Shown here piece by piece: positions 54,790 through 64,000 of a stretch of DNA of 64,000 nucleotides (position 1 is the stretch's first letter; every line of letters starts with the position of its first letter). The stretch spans positions 64,336,054 through 64,400,053 of the forward strand of contig NC_092047.1 of assembly GCF_003086295.3 (NCBI RefSeq). The letters run 5' to 3'. The position numbers were made by a program, and so were the translations under genes. A model generated the notes under the pieces. The model saw only the letters and a list, made by a program, of their open reading frames with translations, was not told the origin of the DNA and searched no databases. Source of the stretch: Arachis hypogaea. Taxonomy: Eukaryota > Streptophyta > Magnoliopsida > Fabales > Fabaceae.

Positions 54790-56211
54790 TGATAAACCAC
54801 TACTTTATGGTTTATTTTGTGCTTAATTGAGTGGGTTTTATCAACTCTTTACCCACTTATTCATACTATTTGCATGAGCTTACATTATCCTTCCTGATTT
54901 TGTGCTATGATTGAAAACATGCTTCTTTGACCTTATATTTGCTAATATTAATCCTCTCTTATTACCATTAGATGCCCTAATATGTGTGTTAAGTGTTTTC
55001 AGAGATTACAGGGCAAGAATGGCTTGGAGGATGGAAAGAAAGCATGCAAAAGTGGAAGGAATACAAGAAGTTGGAGAAATTGCTAAGCTGTCCAGCCTGA
55101 CCTCTTTGCACTCAAACAGCTATAACTTTAGCTACAGAGGTCCAAACGACGCGGTTCCAGTTGCGTTGGAAAGCTAACGTCCAGGGCTTCGATTTGATAT
55201 ATAATATGCTATGGCTGCTCTGAAGATAGGCGATGCGACCGCGTGCTCCATGCGGACGCGTCGCAGTGACGAAAATCAGCGTGTTTGAATTTGCAACCAG
55301 CGAATTATGGGCTGTTTCTGACCCAGTTCTCGGCCCAGAAAACACATATTAGAGGCTATAAAGTGGGGGAATGCATTCATTCATCAGGAAGCTTTCAAAT
55401 TTACAATTTTAGGAGTAGATGTAGTTTTTAGAGAGAGAGGTTCTCTCCTCTCTCTTAGGATTAGGATTTAGGATTTCTCTTAGTTTTAGGAGTGACTCTC
55501 AATCTCAGGTTCAATGTTCCTTTTATTTATTTTTCTAATTTAATTTATGAACACTTCCATGTTACATTTGATATCTTTATTAGTGCTAATTCGAGATATT
55601 TTCAGATTTAATTTTACTTTGCTTTATTTATATGAATGCTTTTAACTTAATTTAGATTTTCCCCTTTGACTTTGGTTGAGTCATTAGAGACACTTGAGTT
55701 ATCAAACTCATTGTTGATTGAAAATTGGAATTCTTTAAGAATTAATTCGGGTTCCAATAACTCTAACTTTTTCCAAGGAAAGACTAGGACTTGAGGAATC
55801 AGAATTAATTCATCCACTTAACTTACCTCCATAGTTAGAGGTTAACAAAGTGGGAGAAAAATCCAATTCTCATTACAATTGATAAGGATAACCAGGATAG
55901 GACTTCCAGTTTTTATGCCTTGCCAAGAGTCTATTTTATAGTTATTTATTTTATTCTTATTGTTCAACATACTGCTTCCTTACTTTCAAAACCCCCAATT
56001 TACAAACTCATAACCAATAATAAGAACATACCTCCCTGCAATTCCTTGAGAAGACGACCCGAGGTTTAAATACTCGGTTATCAATTTAAAAAGGAGTTTG
56101 TTACTTGTGACAACTAAAACTTTTGTAAGAAAGGTTGATTGCTTGGTTTAGTAACTATACTTGCAACGAGAGTTTACTATAACCTCTAAACCATCAATCT
56201 TCAGTTCTTCA
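54790..56211 (+). repeat. 5' LTR of G3
   Basis: Opens TGATAAACCACTACTTTATGG (inverted repeat ATAAACC/GGTTTAT) and ends CAGTTCTTCA. Short GCGACCGCG cluster at about 55228-55275; TATA box TATAAAG at 55357-55363 about 85 bp downstream. Confidence 0.9.
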
Positions 56212-56214
56212 AAA

Positions 56215-56233
56215 TGGCGCCATTGCCGGGGAA
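56215..56233 (+). other. Primer binding site of G3
   Basis: TGGCGCCATTGCCGGGGAA three bases after the LTR, with the same G-to-A change at position 8 as G2. Confidence 0.82.
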
Positions 56234-56552
56234 TTGCAAACGTGTGCCTTATTATTGGTTATTGTAAATATTTTGCTTTTAAATTGATTTATTTTCGAAA
56301 AAAAAATTCAGATTTTTATTTTAAATTTTTTTATCTTATCTTATCTTAGTTTTAAATTTCAAAATTCAATTTTTTTCAAAAAAAAAAATCATATCTTTTT
56401 CAAAATTCTTATCTTATCTTATTTCAAATTCAAATTTCAAACTTCAAATTTCAAAATTCAAATTTCAAATTTCAAATCTTTTCTATTATTTATTTTATTT
56501 TATTTTCTTTTGCTTGTTTATTTGTTTTTATTTTTAATTTTTATTATTTACT
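56234..56552 (+). other. Untranslated leader of G3
   Basis: Very AT-rich leader with repeated TTCAAATTTCAAA phrases (about 56425-56480). No gene seen. Confidence 0.6.
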
Positions 56553-58133
56553 ATGAATTCTCACCCCTCTCGCTTTGAGTTTAGTTCTAATAATGTTGAA
56601 AGGAATGGAAGCTATAACAAGAACATGCATCAAGGTTGGAACAATCAAAGATGGGAGGAGCCACAAGGATTTGATCAACCCTCATGGCAACAACCACCTC
56701 CAATGGACTATCAACAACCGTTCTGTGATGCATATCAAGGCAATGGCTATGGTGAGCGCTCTTTTGATTATCAACAACCACCACCATATGCCTATGAACC
56801 CTCTCCTCAACATGACTTTGGACCACCATACTCACAAGCTAACTACAACCATTCACCTCCATATGACTCTAACCCGTATCCACCATACCAACCACCTTAT
56901 GAGCCAAATGAACCATACACAGAACCACCACCTTTCCAACACAACTACCCTCCTGAACCACCACCTCAATATTCACCATCTACATATCATTATCAAGATG
57001 AACCACCTTCCTATTATGAACCCTCTCTCCTAACCAATGAATCCTCATATCCACCCCAACCTCCAATGGAAGACAGACTTCATGTTATTATTTAAAGGCA
57101 AGAAAGGATGAATAAGAGTGTGCAAAATTTCGCGGCCGCCTTAGGCGAGGTAGTAAATATAATAGCTTCCCAATATCTGAGCACTCAAAGAACTCCCATG
57201 ACTACATGTGGAGAATCAAAAGAAGAGCAAAGCATGAAGGAGACACTAGAAACTTCGGTGGACAATGAGGAACATGGGTTTGTATTGGAACAAGTGGAGA
57301 AAGCCATAATAGTTGCAGAGGAAGAAGTGATCGAAGACTTAGGAGATGCTGAACCTCCATGGGAAAGTCAAGACATAGAACCTCCTTTCAAGACGGTTGC
57401 ATTTAATGTTGAGGAGGGTGTACAACCTCAAAGGCATGTCATGGTTAAAGACTTTGAAGAGGTTAATCAAGAGATGGAGATTCAAGAAAAAACACAACCT
57501 CCTATGCCTTTGGTAAGTAGTGAAGAAGAGACTGAATTGGAAGAAAGCTACCAAGAGGAAGAGGTTGAAATTAAAGAAGTTTGCAAAGAGGTGGAAGTTG
57601 TCAAAGAGCACAAGGGAGTAGAGCTTGAAGTCACCTTGCCAAAGTTATTGGATACCCCTCCCCCTAAGTTGCCATCATCCTTCACAACATTCAAATGGGT
57701 AAAATTCATATCCCTTAGCTTTCTAATTCCACTTGAATATGGGCTACTGGAGACGGATGGTCAACTTAGAGCTTTTTGTGGCATTAAGAGTAAGAGGAAG
57801 ATGGTCAGTGGTAAGAATTGTCCTGCAAAGTTCATTATGGGTGGAAGCCTTAAGTTTAAACGCAAAGGTTGGTGTAGAGCTTAATTGAATGGGTCTAGGA
57901 AGCTGTTTGGTAGCTGCAGTGAGAATTCAAATTACTTATCACCCGGCTGGAAAATTACAAATCCCAACAAGAATTGGTGTAAAAGCAAGATTTGGGATCC
58001 TAGAATCTGCTCTGACATTTGTCACCCCGGGAGCCTAAGAATCTGTTTGAAGCTTCTCAAGGGCTTTACATGCTTAGTTTGGGACCCCGGAGGTCACTGG
58101 ATGTACAAACAATGGGTGGGGATTCCTGGATGA
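56553..58133 (+). pseudogene. Unrecognised Pro/Tyr/Gln-rich and acidic ORF of G3
   Basis: One frame of about 527 codons from ATG 56553 to TGA 58131-58133, broken by TAA at 57093 (probably from CAA) and TAA at 57882. Part 1 (about residues 1-180) is low-complexity, rich in Pro, Tyr, Gln and Asn, with loose repeats such as FDYQQPPPYAYEPSP and YQPPYEPNEPYTEPPP, reminiscent of phase-separating or scaffold-type disordered proteins. Part 2 (about 185-385) is strongly acidic (EEETELEESYQEEEVEI). Part 3 (about 390-527) is basic and rich in Trp, Cys and Gly (GSLKFKRKGWCRA, WDPGGHWMYKQW). No capsid motif, zinc knuckle or enzymatic motif is visible. It occupies the place of gag-pol. I do not recognise its function. 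It may be a Gag substitute used for packaging. Confidence 0.7.
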
Positions 58134-58202
58134 ATACAAGCAAGCCACTATAACAGGGAGCTCACCAAATGTCCAACTTAAGGATTTTAACTAAAAGTGC
58201 TA

Positions 58203-58220
58203 GGTGGGAGACAACCCACC
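58203..58220 (+). other. Conserved post-pol RNA hairpin (G3)
   Basis: GGTGGG (58203-58208) pairs with CCCACC (58215-58220), loop AGACAA. It is retained although pol is absent. The companion GTCC-AACTTAA-GGA(T) lies upstream at about 58170. Confidence 0.72.
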
Positions 58221-58361
58221 ATGGTATGATTGTTCCTTTTTCAAATTTATTTTCGTTTTGTTTGTTTTTATTTTATTTTATTTTATTTGAACCTGGAATT
58301 ATTTATTGCATCTACATTAGCATTACATTCTGCATACTGCATATGGACTTAAAAAAAAAAC

Positions 58362-58905
58362 ACGCACGCGACGCGGCAGCGTCGCTGACGCGTCCGCGTC
58401 ACCAGTGCGTTTTGGAAGAAAAGAATTAAACAGAGAGTTACACAGGAGCAGGGCTGGAGGTGTGCCAATGGCACAAATCGACCCACGCGACCGCGTCGCT
58501 GACGCAACCGCGTCATATGGGAATAATGGCCTCCCACGCGACCGCGTGCCCTACGCGGCCGCGTGACCAGGATTTCGACATCAAAGTGGTGCACGACCGA
58601 AAGTTATGCGAGAGTGGTGCTGGATTGGTGCTGAACGCATAATCCTTCCCACACGGCCGCGTGATCCACGCGACCGCGTCATATCCCTCTGAAAGCCCAC
58701 TCACGCGATCGCATGCCCCACGCGATCGCGTCACCCAATATTTGGCAACTAATGATTTTGAATAGAGAGTTGTGCGAGCGCGAGGCTGCCCTCGCGCCAG
58801 CAGCATAAAACGGGTCACGCGACCGCGTGATCAACGTGACCGCGTCAATCAGTTTAAGTGCAAGTCGCGCGACTGCGTGTCCCACGCGACCGCGTCGCTT
58901 GCGCC
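58362..58905. repeat. GACGCGACCGCGTC-type repeat cluster, spacer of G3
   Basis: Many ACGCGACCGCGT near-palindromes, closely matching the G2 spacer cluster at 23829-24300, including shared flanking words (GTTGTGCGAG, CGCCAGCAGCAT). Open frames on both strands here are artefacts. Confidence 0.8.
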
Positions 58906-59455
58906 GCACAACTTATCCTAATTTGCCAAATATCTTATCTTTTCTTCCCCAATCCTAATTTTTCCTACCTCCTTTCTTACTTACTTCTTCTTCTCTTCTT
59001 TCCCTTCTCATTCTTATTATCTTTTTTTTTATTTTATTTTAATTTATTTACATACTTTCATTCATTGCATTTTAATTTTGTGCATGTTTTTATTTTTTTC
59101 CTTGGTGTTAAAAATTTTCTTATTCAACTGTTACATCTTTTCTTGAATTACTTTGGTGCATAGTAACTTGTTTTACACTGTGGGATGATATTAATTACCT
59201 GCCAATGCCAATCTTTTATGATACTTGCACTTCATTTGCATTGACATGAACTTATATTGATATTTTCATTAACCACACTCCTCCCCTTTGTTGCAAATTT
59301 TGTACCACTGGTATGCCATGGCTTCTATTGTTTTCTCACTTGCATGTTGTAGCTACCATGTAATTGAGACCCTCATGATTTGGCATTAACCAACCCATGT
59401 TTTATTTGTTTTTTATCTTTGTTTTGGGTTACTTTTCTTCCTTTTTTCTTTCAGG

Positions 59456-59601
59456 ATGGCCACCAGGAAGAGAACCGGAAAACGTTTACATGGGAGAGAC
59501 AAACAAGTTCTTACGCACATTCCTTGATGAGAAAAGCATCAGTTGAAGCAACCCGTCCACTTGCACGTCTTAGCATGCACCGAGGACAGTGCAATCTTTA
59601 A
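59456..59601 (+). pseudogene. Stub of the post-pol ORF in G3
   Basis: Keeps the acceptor-like TTTCTTTCAGG and the start MATRKRTGKRLHGRDKQ, then a stop at about 59525. The remaining sequence reaches TAA at about 59601 followed by AAGTGTGGGGAGGTCG. More than 1 kb of the ORF present in G2-del has been deleted. Confidence 0.65.
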
Positions 59602-61088
59602 GTGTGGGGAGGTCGATACCGACTTCCGTGGGTTAGTATTTCCTTCTCAAACACCAATGTTTTATTTTCCTTGTTAGTTGTTGTATTTGCATGTTTGATT
59701 GCATATTTGTTTGATTTTTTGCATATTTTACCACTTGGTTAAAGTAATATTTTCTTTTTCAAGAAATCTTTTAGAGCATTTCACTAATTTGAATAAAATT
59801 TAATGTTACACTTGTTTGAAGAGATATTATACTGGAACATGGTTTAGAGCTCGAACACACAAAACCTGTGAAATTTTGAGCCTATTTGAATTGGTTGCAT
59901 TTTATCAACCAATATTTTATTTTTTTTGGGTGTGTGTTTTCTCTCTAAAATTGTGATATTTGTCTTGCTTAATTCTATATTTCCATTATTTGATGTATGC
60001 ATACACTTACATGATTGAGGCCTTTGTTTCACTAAGCTTACATACCCATATGGCCTTAACCCTTTCATTATCCTTTGCAAACCAATGTTGAGCCTATTAT
60101 ACCCCTTTGTTCCTTACTTTAGCACATCATTAACTCTAAGCGAAAAACAATAATGTCCTTAATGTGAATCCTTGGTTAGCTTAGACTAGTGAGAGTGCTC
60201 ATAAATTAAGTGTGGGGAAATTGAGATTGAAAATATTTGGTTTGAGAATTGAGTATGTTAGAATTTTCTAAAAAAGTGAAAGAAACAGGACATGTTCATG
60301 CATTCAATAATTTAATCATATGCATTGAAAAATAAAAGAAAAAAAAATATATATATATATATAATAAAAAATAAAAAAAGAAAAAGAGAAGAAGAAAAAG
60401 AGAAAAAGAAGAGAAAAAAAGAGCAAATAAGTAAAAGGGGACAAAATGCCCCAAAGTAAGTAGTGAAAGCAATGCATATGTACTGTACTTGAAATTAGAA
60501 TGCATGAATATATGGAAAACATGGTTAATGGACAGTTAGGTTTTGTATTTTGATTACATGGATTGTCTAAAGTTAGGTGAAAAGTTTAAGTTAATTAAGG
60601 ATTCAGATTTTAGTCCACTTGACCAAATACAATACTACCTTGACCCTAAACCCATTACAACCCTTAAAAGACCTCTTGATATGTGTATCTGTGCATTAAA
60701 TTTATGTTGATTGTTAGATGAAGAGCAAGCCTTAGAAAGCAAGGTTAGTAGAGAATTGAGAGAATCGAACCTTAAACACTTGAGTAATTATAGTGTATAC
60801 ACTACCAGTGAGGGTTCGATGCTCAATTCCTTGTTCCCCGCTTTCATGAGCTATTTTCTTCTTGCAAGTCTATTTGTACTTCATTTTCATGATTCGAATT
60901 ACTGAAATCCAGTTCATATTTCTTCTTGAAAGATTTTTTACTTTTAACTAAGTAGGTAGAAACATTTTGCATGTAGTTGCATTCATATAGATAGGTAGCA
61001 TTTCATATTAATCTACCATTCCTCTTCATCTTTATAGTTTCTCTTGAGCTTAGCATGAGGACATGCTAATGTTCAAGTGTGGGGAGGT
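59602..61088 (+). mobile_element. 3' untranslated region of G3
   Basis: No gene. AAGTGTGGGGAGGT occurs at the start and again at the LTR. A purine-only A/G tract lies at about 60368-60424. The GGGG...CCCC inverted repeat is at 60437-60452. The rest is collinear with the G2 3' regions. Confidence 0.72.
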
Positions 61089-62510
61089 TGATAAACCACT
61101 ATTTTATGGTTTATCTTGTGCTTAATTGAGTGGATTTTATCAACTCTTTACCTACTTATTTATACTATTTGCATGAGTTTACATTCTCCTTCCTGATTTT
61201 GTGCTATGATTGAAAACATGCTTCTTTGACCTTATATTTGCTAATATTAATCCTCTCTTATTACCATTAGATGCCTTGATATGTGTGTTAAGTGTTTTCA
61301 GAGGTTACAGGGCAGGAATGGCTTGGAGGATGGAAAGAAAGCATGTAAAAGTGGAAGGAATACAAGAAGTTGGAGAAATTGCTAAGCTGTCCAGCCTGAC
61401 CTCTTCGCACTCAAACGGCTATAACTTTAGCTATAGAGGTCCAAACGACGCGGTTTTAGTTGCGTTGGAAATCTAACGTCTGGGGCTTCGATTTGATATA
61501 TAATATGCCATAGTTGCCCTGACGATAGGTCACGCGACCGCGTGCTCCATGCGGACACGTCGCAGTGAAGAAAATCAGCGTGTTTGAATTCGCAACCAGC
61601 GAATTCTGGGCTGTTTCTGACCCAGTTCTCAGCCCAGAAAACACAGATTAGAGGCTATAAAGTGGGAGAATGCATCCATTCATCAGGAAGCTTTCAAATT
61701 CACAATTTTAGGAGTAGATGTAGTTTTTAGAGAGAGAGGTTCTCTCCTCTCTCTTCGGATTAGGATTTAGGATTTCTCTTAGTTTTAGGAGTGACTCTCA
61801 ATCTCAGGTTCAATGTTCCTTTTATTTATTTTTCTAATTTAATTTATAAACTCTTCCATGTTACATTTGATATTTTATTAGTGCTAATTTGAGATATTTT
61901 CAGATTTAATTTTGCTTTGCTTTATTTATATGAATGCTTTTAATTTAATTTAGATTTTCCCCTTTTGGCTTTGGTTGAGTCATTGGAGACACTTGAGTTA
62001 TCAAACTCATTGTTGATTGAAAATTGGAATTCTTCAAGAATTAATTCGGGTTCCAATAACTCTAACTTTTTCCAAGGAAAGACTAGGACTTGAGGAATCA
62101 GAATTAATTCATCCACTTAACTTATCTTCATAGTTAGAGGTTAACAAAGTGGGAGAAAAATCCAATTCTCATTACAATTGATAAGGATAACCAGGATAGG
62201 ACTTCCAGTTTTCATACCTTGCCAAGAGTCTATTTTATAGTTATTTATTTTATTCTTATTGTTCAACATACTGCTTCCTTACTTTCAAAACCCCCAATTT
62301 ACAAACTCATAACCAATAATAAGAACATACCTCCATGCAATTCCTTGAGAAGACGACCCGAGGTTTAAATACTTGGTTATCAATTTAAAAAGGGGTTTGT
62401 TACTTGTGACAACCAAAACTTTTGTAAGAAAGGTTGATTGCTTGGTTTAGTAACTATACTTGCAACGAGAGTTTACTATAACCTCTAAACCATCAATCTT
62501 CAGTTCTTCA
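61089..62510 (+). repeat. 3' LTR of G3
   Basis: 1422 bp, equal in length to the 5' LTR. TATA box at 61656-61662. It ends CAGTTCTTCA and is followed by duplication TCGGC and the rest of G1-D3. Confidence 0.9.
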
Positions 62511-62515
62511 TCGGC

Positions 62516-64000
62516 CATTCGAGATACTGTGTGATGCTTCTAATTTTTCTGTGGGAGCCGCGTTAGCACAACGCGAAGGTTAGATTCCATATGTCATAGC
62601 CTATGCATCAAAAATACTAGATGGAGCCAATCCAACTACACCACCACCAAGAAAGAACTTTTGGCCATAGTTTTTGCCTTGGACAAGTTCCGAGCATATC
62701 TACTTGGTTCGAAGGTGGTGGTGTACTCGGATCATACGGCGTTAAAGTATTTGTTGGCTAAGAAGGAATCCAAACCGAGATTGATTAGATGGGTTTTATT
62801 GTTGCAAGAGTTTGACATGGAAATTAAGGATAGGAGTGATCCACAAAACCTAGTGGCGGACCATTTAAGTCGCCTTGAACACACAAAAGGCGATACCACT
62901 CCTATTAATAATTCTTTTCCCTTTGAGGGCTTGCATGCAATCTCGGAAACCGTTCCTTGGTATGCACCAGTCGCCAATTACTTAGTATCTCGCTCCTTCC
63001 CTCCTAATCTCTCCAAACATCAAAGGGATAAGCTAAAAAGCGAATTCAAATACTATGTGTGGGATGACCCATACCTTTGAAAATGTGGGGCGGATCAAGT
63101 AATTCGGAGGTGCATTCCACAAACCGAATTCCACTCAATCTTGGAAGCTTGCCACTCCTCCGAAGGAGGAGGCCATTTTGGACCTCAAGTAACAGCAAGG
63201 AAAATCCTAGATTGTGGATGTTGGTGGCCAACTCTTTTCAAGGACTCTTCTCATTTTTGTAAATCTTGTTCTCAATGCATTGGATTTAGTAATATCTCCA
63301 AGAAGGATAAAATTCCTCAACAAACCATGCTATTTTGTGAGATTTTTGATGTGTGGGGAATCGACTTCATGGGGTCATTCCCAAATTCGAATGGCTTTCT
63401 CTACATTCTACTTGCAGTTGATTATGTGTCCAAATGGGTGAAAGCGATACCCACCCAGACGGATGATGCTAATGTGGTCCTTTCCTTTGTGAGAAATAAT
63501 ATCATTTGTAGATTTGGGTCGCCACGAGCAATCGTTAGCGACCAAGGTTCCCACTTTTGCAATAAGAGAATGGAAGGGCTCACAAAGAAATATAGCATCA
63601 TGCATAAAGTAGCCACGGCCTACCACCCACAAACGAACGGCCAAGCCGAGGTTTCCAATCGGGAGATTAAACGCATCTTGGAAAGGATTGTGAAGCCAAA
63701 TAGGAAAGATTGGAGTGCTAAGCTCACCGATGCATTATGGGCCTACCAAATGGCATATAAAACGCCAATTGGCATGAGTCCATTTTGGTTGGTGTATGGC
63801 AAGGCTTGCCACTTACCAGTGGAGATAGAGCACAAGGCATATTGGGCCATCAAGGAGTGCAATTCGAGTTTGGGTGGAGCCGGAATTGAGCGGAAGCTAC
63901 AACTAGCGGAGTTGGAATGTTTGAGGCTTGAAGCTTATGAGAATTCTAGACTTTACAAGGAGAAAATGAAAGCCGTGCATGATAGGAACATAAGAGGTAA
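62516..64000 (+). pseudogene. pol: RNase H and integrase of G1-D3, runs off the window
   Basis: Resumes RNase H after G3; the first 140 bp contain frame changes (near 62580 and 62630). From 62661 the frame is [44 protein letters not shown], with one stop at 63078-63080 (TGA for an expected Trp, DPYLW). After that it is open to the window end. Integrase zinc region: [11 protein letters not shown]...C..C. Catalytic triad complete: Asp in WGIDFMG, Asp in VSDQGSHF, Glu in GQAEVSNRE, with exactly 35 residues between the last two. Best preserved integrase in the window. No terminus seen. Confidence 0.87.

Larger units (their letters stand above)
54790..62510 (+). mobile_element. Complete non-autonomous LTR element G3
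   Basis: A 7721-bp element with exact target duplication TCGGC (54785-54789 and 62511-62515). LTRs are both 1422 bp: 54790-56211 and 61089-62510, differing at roughly one site in 15-20 by eye near their starts. The internal region has a primer site, one proline/tyrosine-rich ORF (broken by two stops), the post-pol hairpin and GC cluster, and a stub of the post-pol ORF. No protease, RT, RNase H or integrase is present, so it must have been moved by proteins of another element. Confidence 0.9.

Noticed and set aside
56575..57033. Alternative-frame ORF (His/Met/Asn-rich) over the G3 Pro/Tyr ORF
   Set aside because: Shadow of the low-complexity codons in the main frame, which is longer and continues through the acidic and basic parts.
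59380..59601. 73-residue ORF with upstream start at 59380
   Set aside because: The start lies before the conserved acceptor-like site in the wrong frame for MATRKRTGK. It is a by-product of the deleted post-pol ORF.
60340..60424. Purine-only tract as the G3 polypurine tract
   Set aside because: It lies about 670 bp before the LTR. The tract bordering the LTR is AAGTGTGGGGAGGT at 61075-61088.

Overview
This window is plant repeat DNA, most likely from a legume of the peanut genus Arachis. That attribution is an inference from recognised LTR family style (LTRs opening TGATGAGCGGATA and spacers full of GGCGTT/AACGCC motifs, as in peanut FIDEL/FERAL-type elements). I see no convincing single-copy host gene, rRNA, tRNA or CRISPR. 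Nearly all of it is Athila/Calypso-like Ty3-gypsy LTR retrotransposon sequence. The elements use a tRNA-Asp-type primer site (TGGCGCCGTTGCC...), encode Gag, a DLGA protease, RT/RNase H and a DD35E integrase, and carry an extra ORF after pol. Every classifiable element lies on the + strand.

I use four family labels. F has LTRs TGATGAGCGG...GTGCACCA. G1 has LTRs TGATAAACCCC...GTTCATCA. G2 has LTRs TGATAAACCACTATTTTATGG...CACGTCA. G3 has LTRs like G2 at the start but ending AGTTCTTCA. Layout: 1-2280 is the 3' end and 3' LTR of element F-A, inserted in the protease region of F-B (2281-7696), a deletion derivative with no RT or integrase. F-B ends in a fragment of an unclassified element (7697-8372), which interrupts a G1 copy (G1-D1, 8373-11981). 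At 11982 an LTR opens a second G1 copy, G1-D2 (gag/protease 13465-15919, pol 33578-35976, pol tail and post-pol 48220-50740). Its middle is interrupted twice: by a G2 array (15920-33577, with about 600 bp of host lost and a GT55 microsatellite at the junction) and by F-C (35977-48219, target duplication AAGCT). The G2 array contains a further deleted G2 copy (28676-33225, duplication ATAAC). A third G1 copy, G1-D3 (50741-64000), follows with almost no LTR between. It is interrupted by G3 (54790-62510, duplication TCGGC), a non-autonomous element whose internal region carries a proline/tyrosine-rich ORF instead of gag-pol.

All gag-pol reading frames are broken. Most in-frame stops look like C-to-T or G-to-A changes, as expected for methylated, silenced repeats. 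The best preserved frames are the post-pol ORFs at 3675-4823, 44476-45609, 25107-26060 and 29096-30181. They belong to a plant transposon-associated protein family and have no membrane segments.

The most interesting signals are non-coding and shared between families: (1) a hairpin just after the pol stop whose stem sequences differ but stay paired while the loop AG(A/G)CA(A/C) is kept; (2) family-specific GC-rich palindromic repeat modules present both in the LTR and in the spacer before the post-pol ORF, and in F-C also inside gag; (3) a splice-acceptor-like site directly before the ATG of the post-pol ORF in five copies, with a matching upstream donor in three, predicting a leader intron of about 670-690 bp; (4) inverted repeats at LTR 5' edges; (5) mosaic junctions suggesting template switching.
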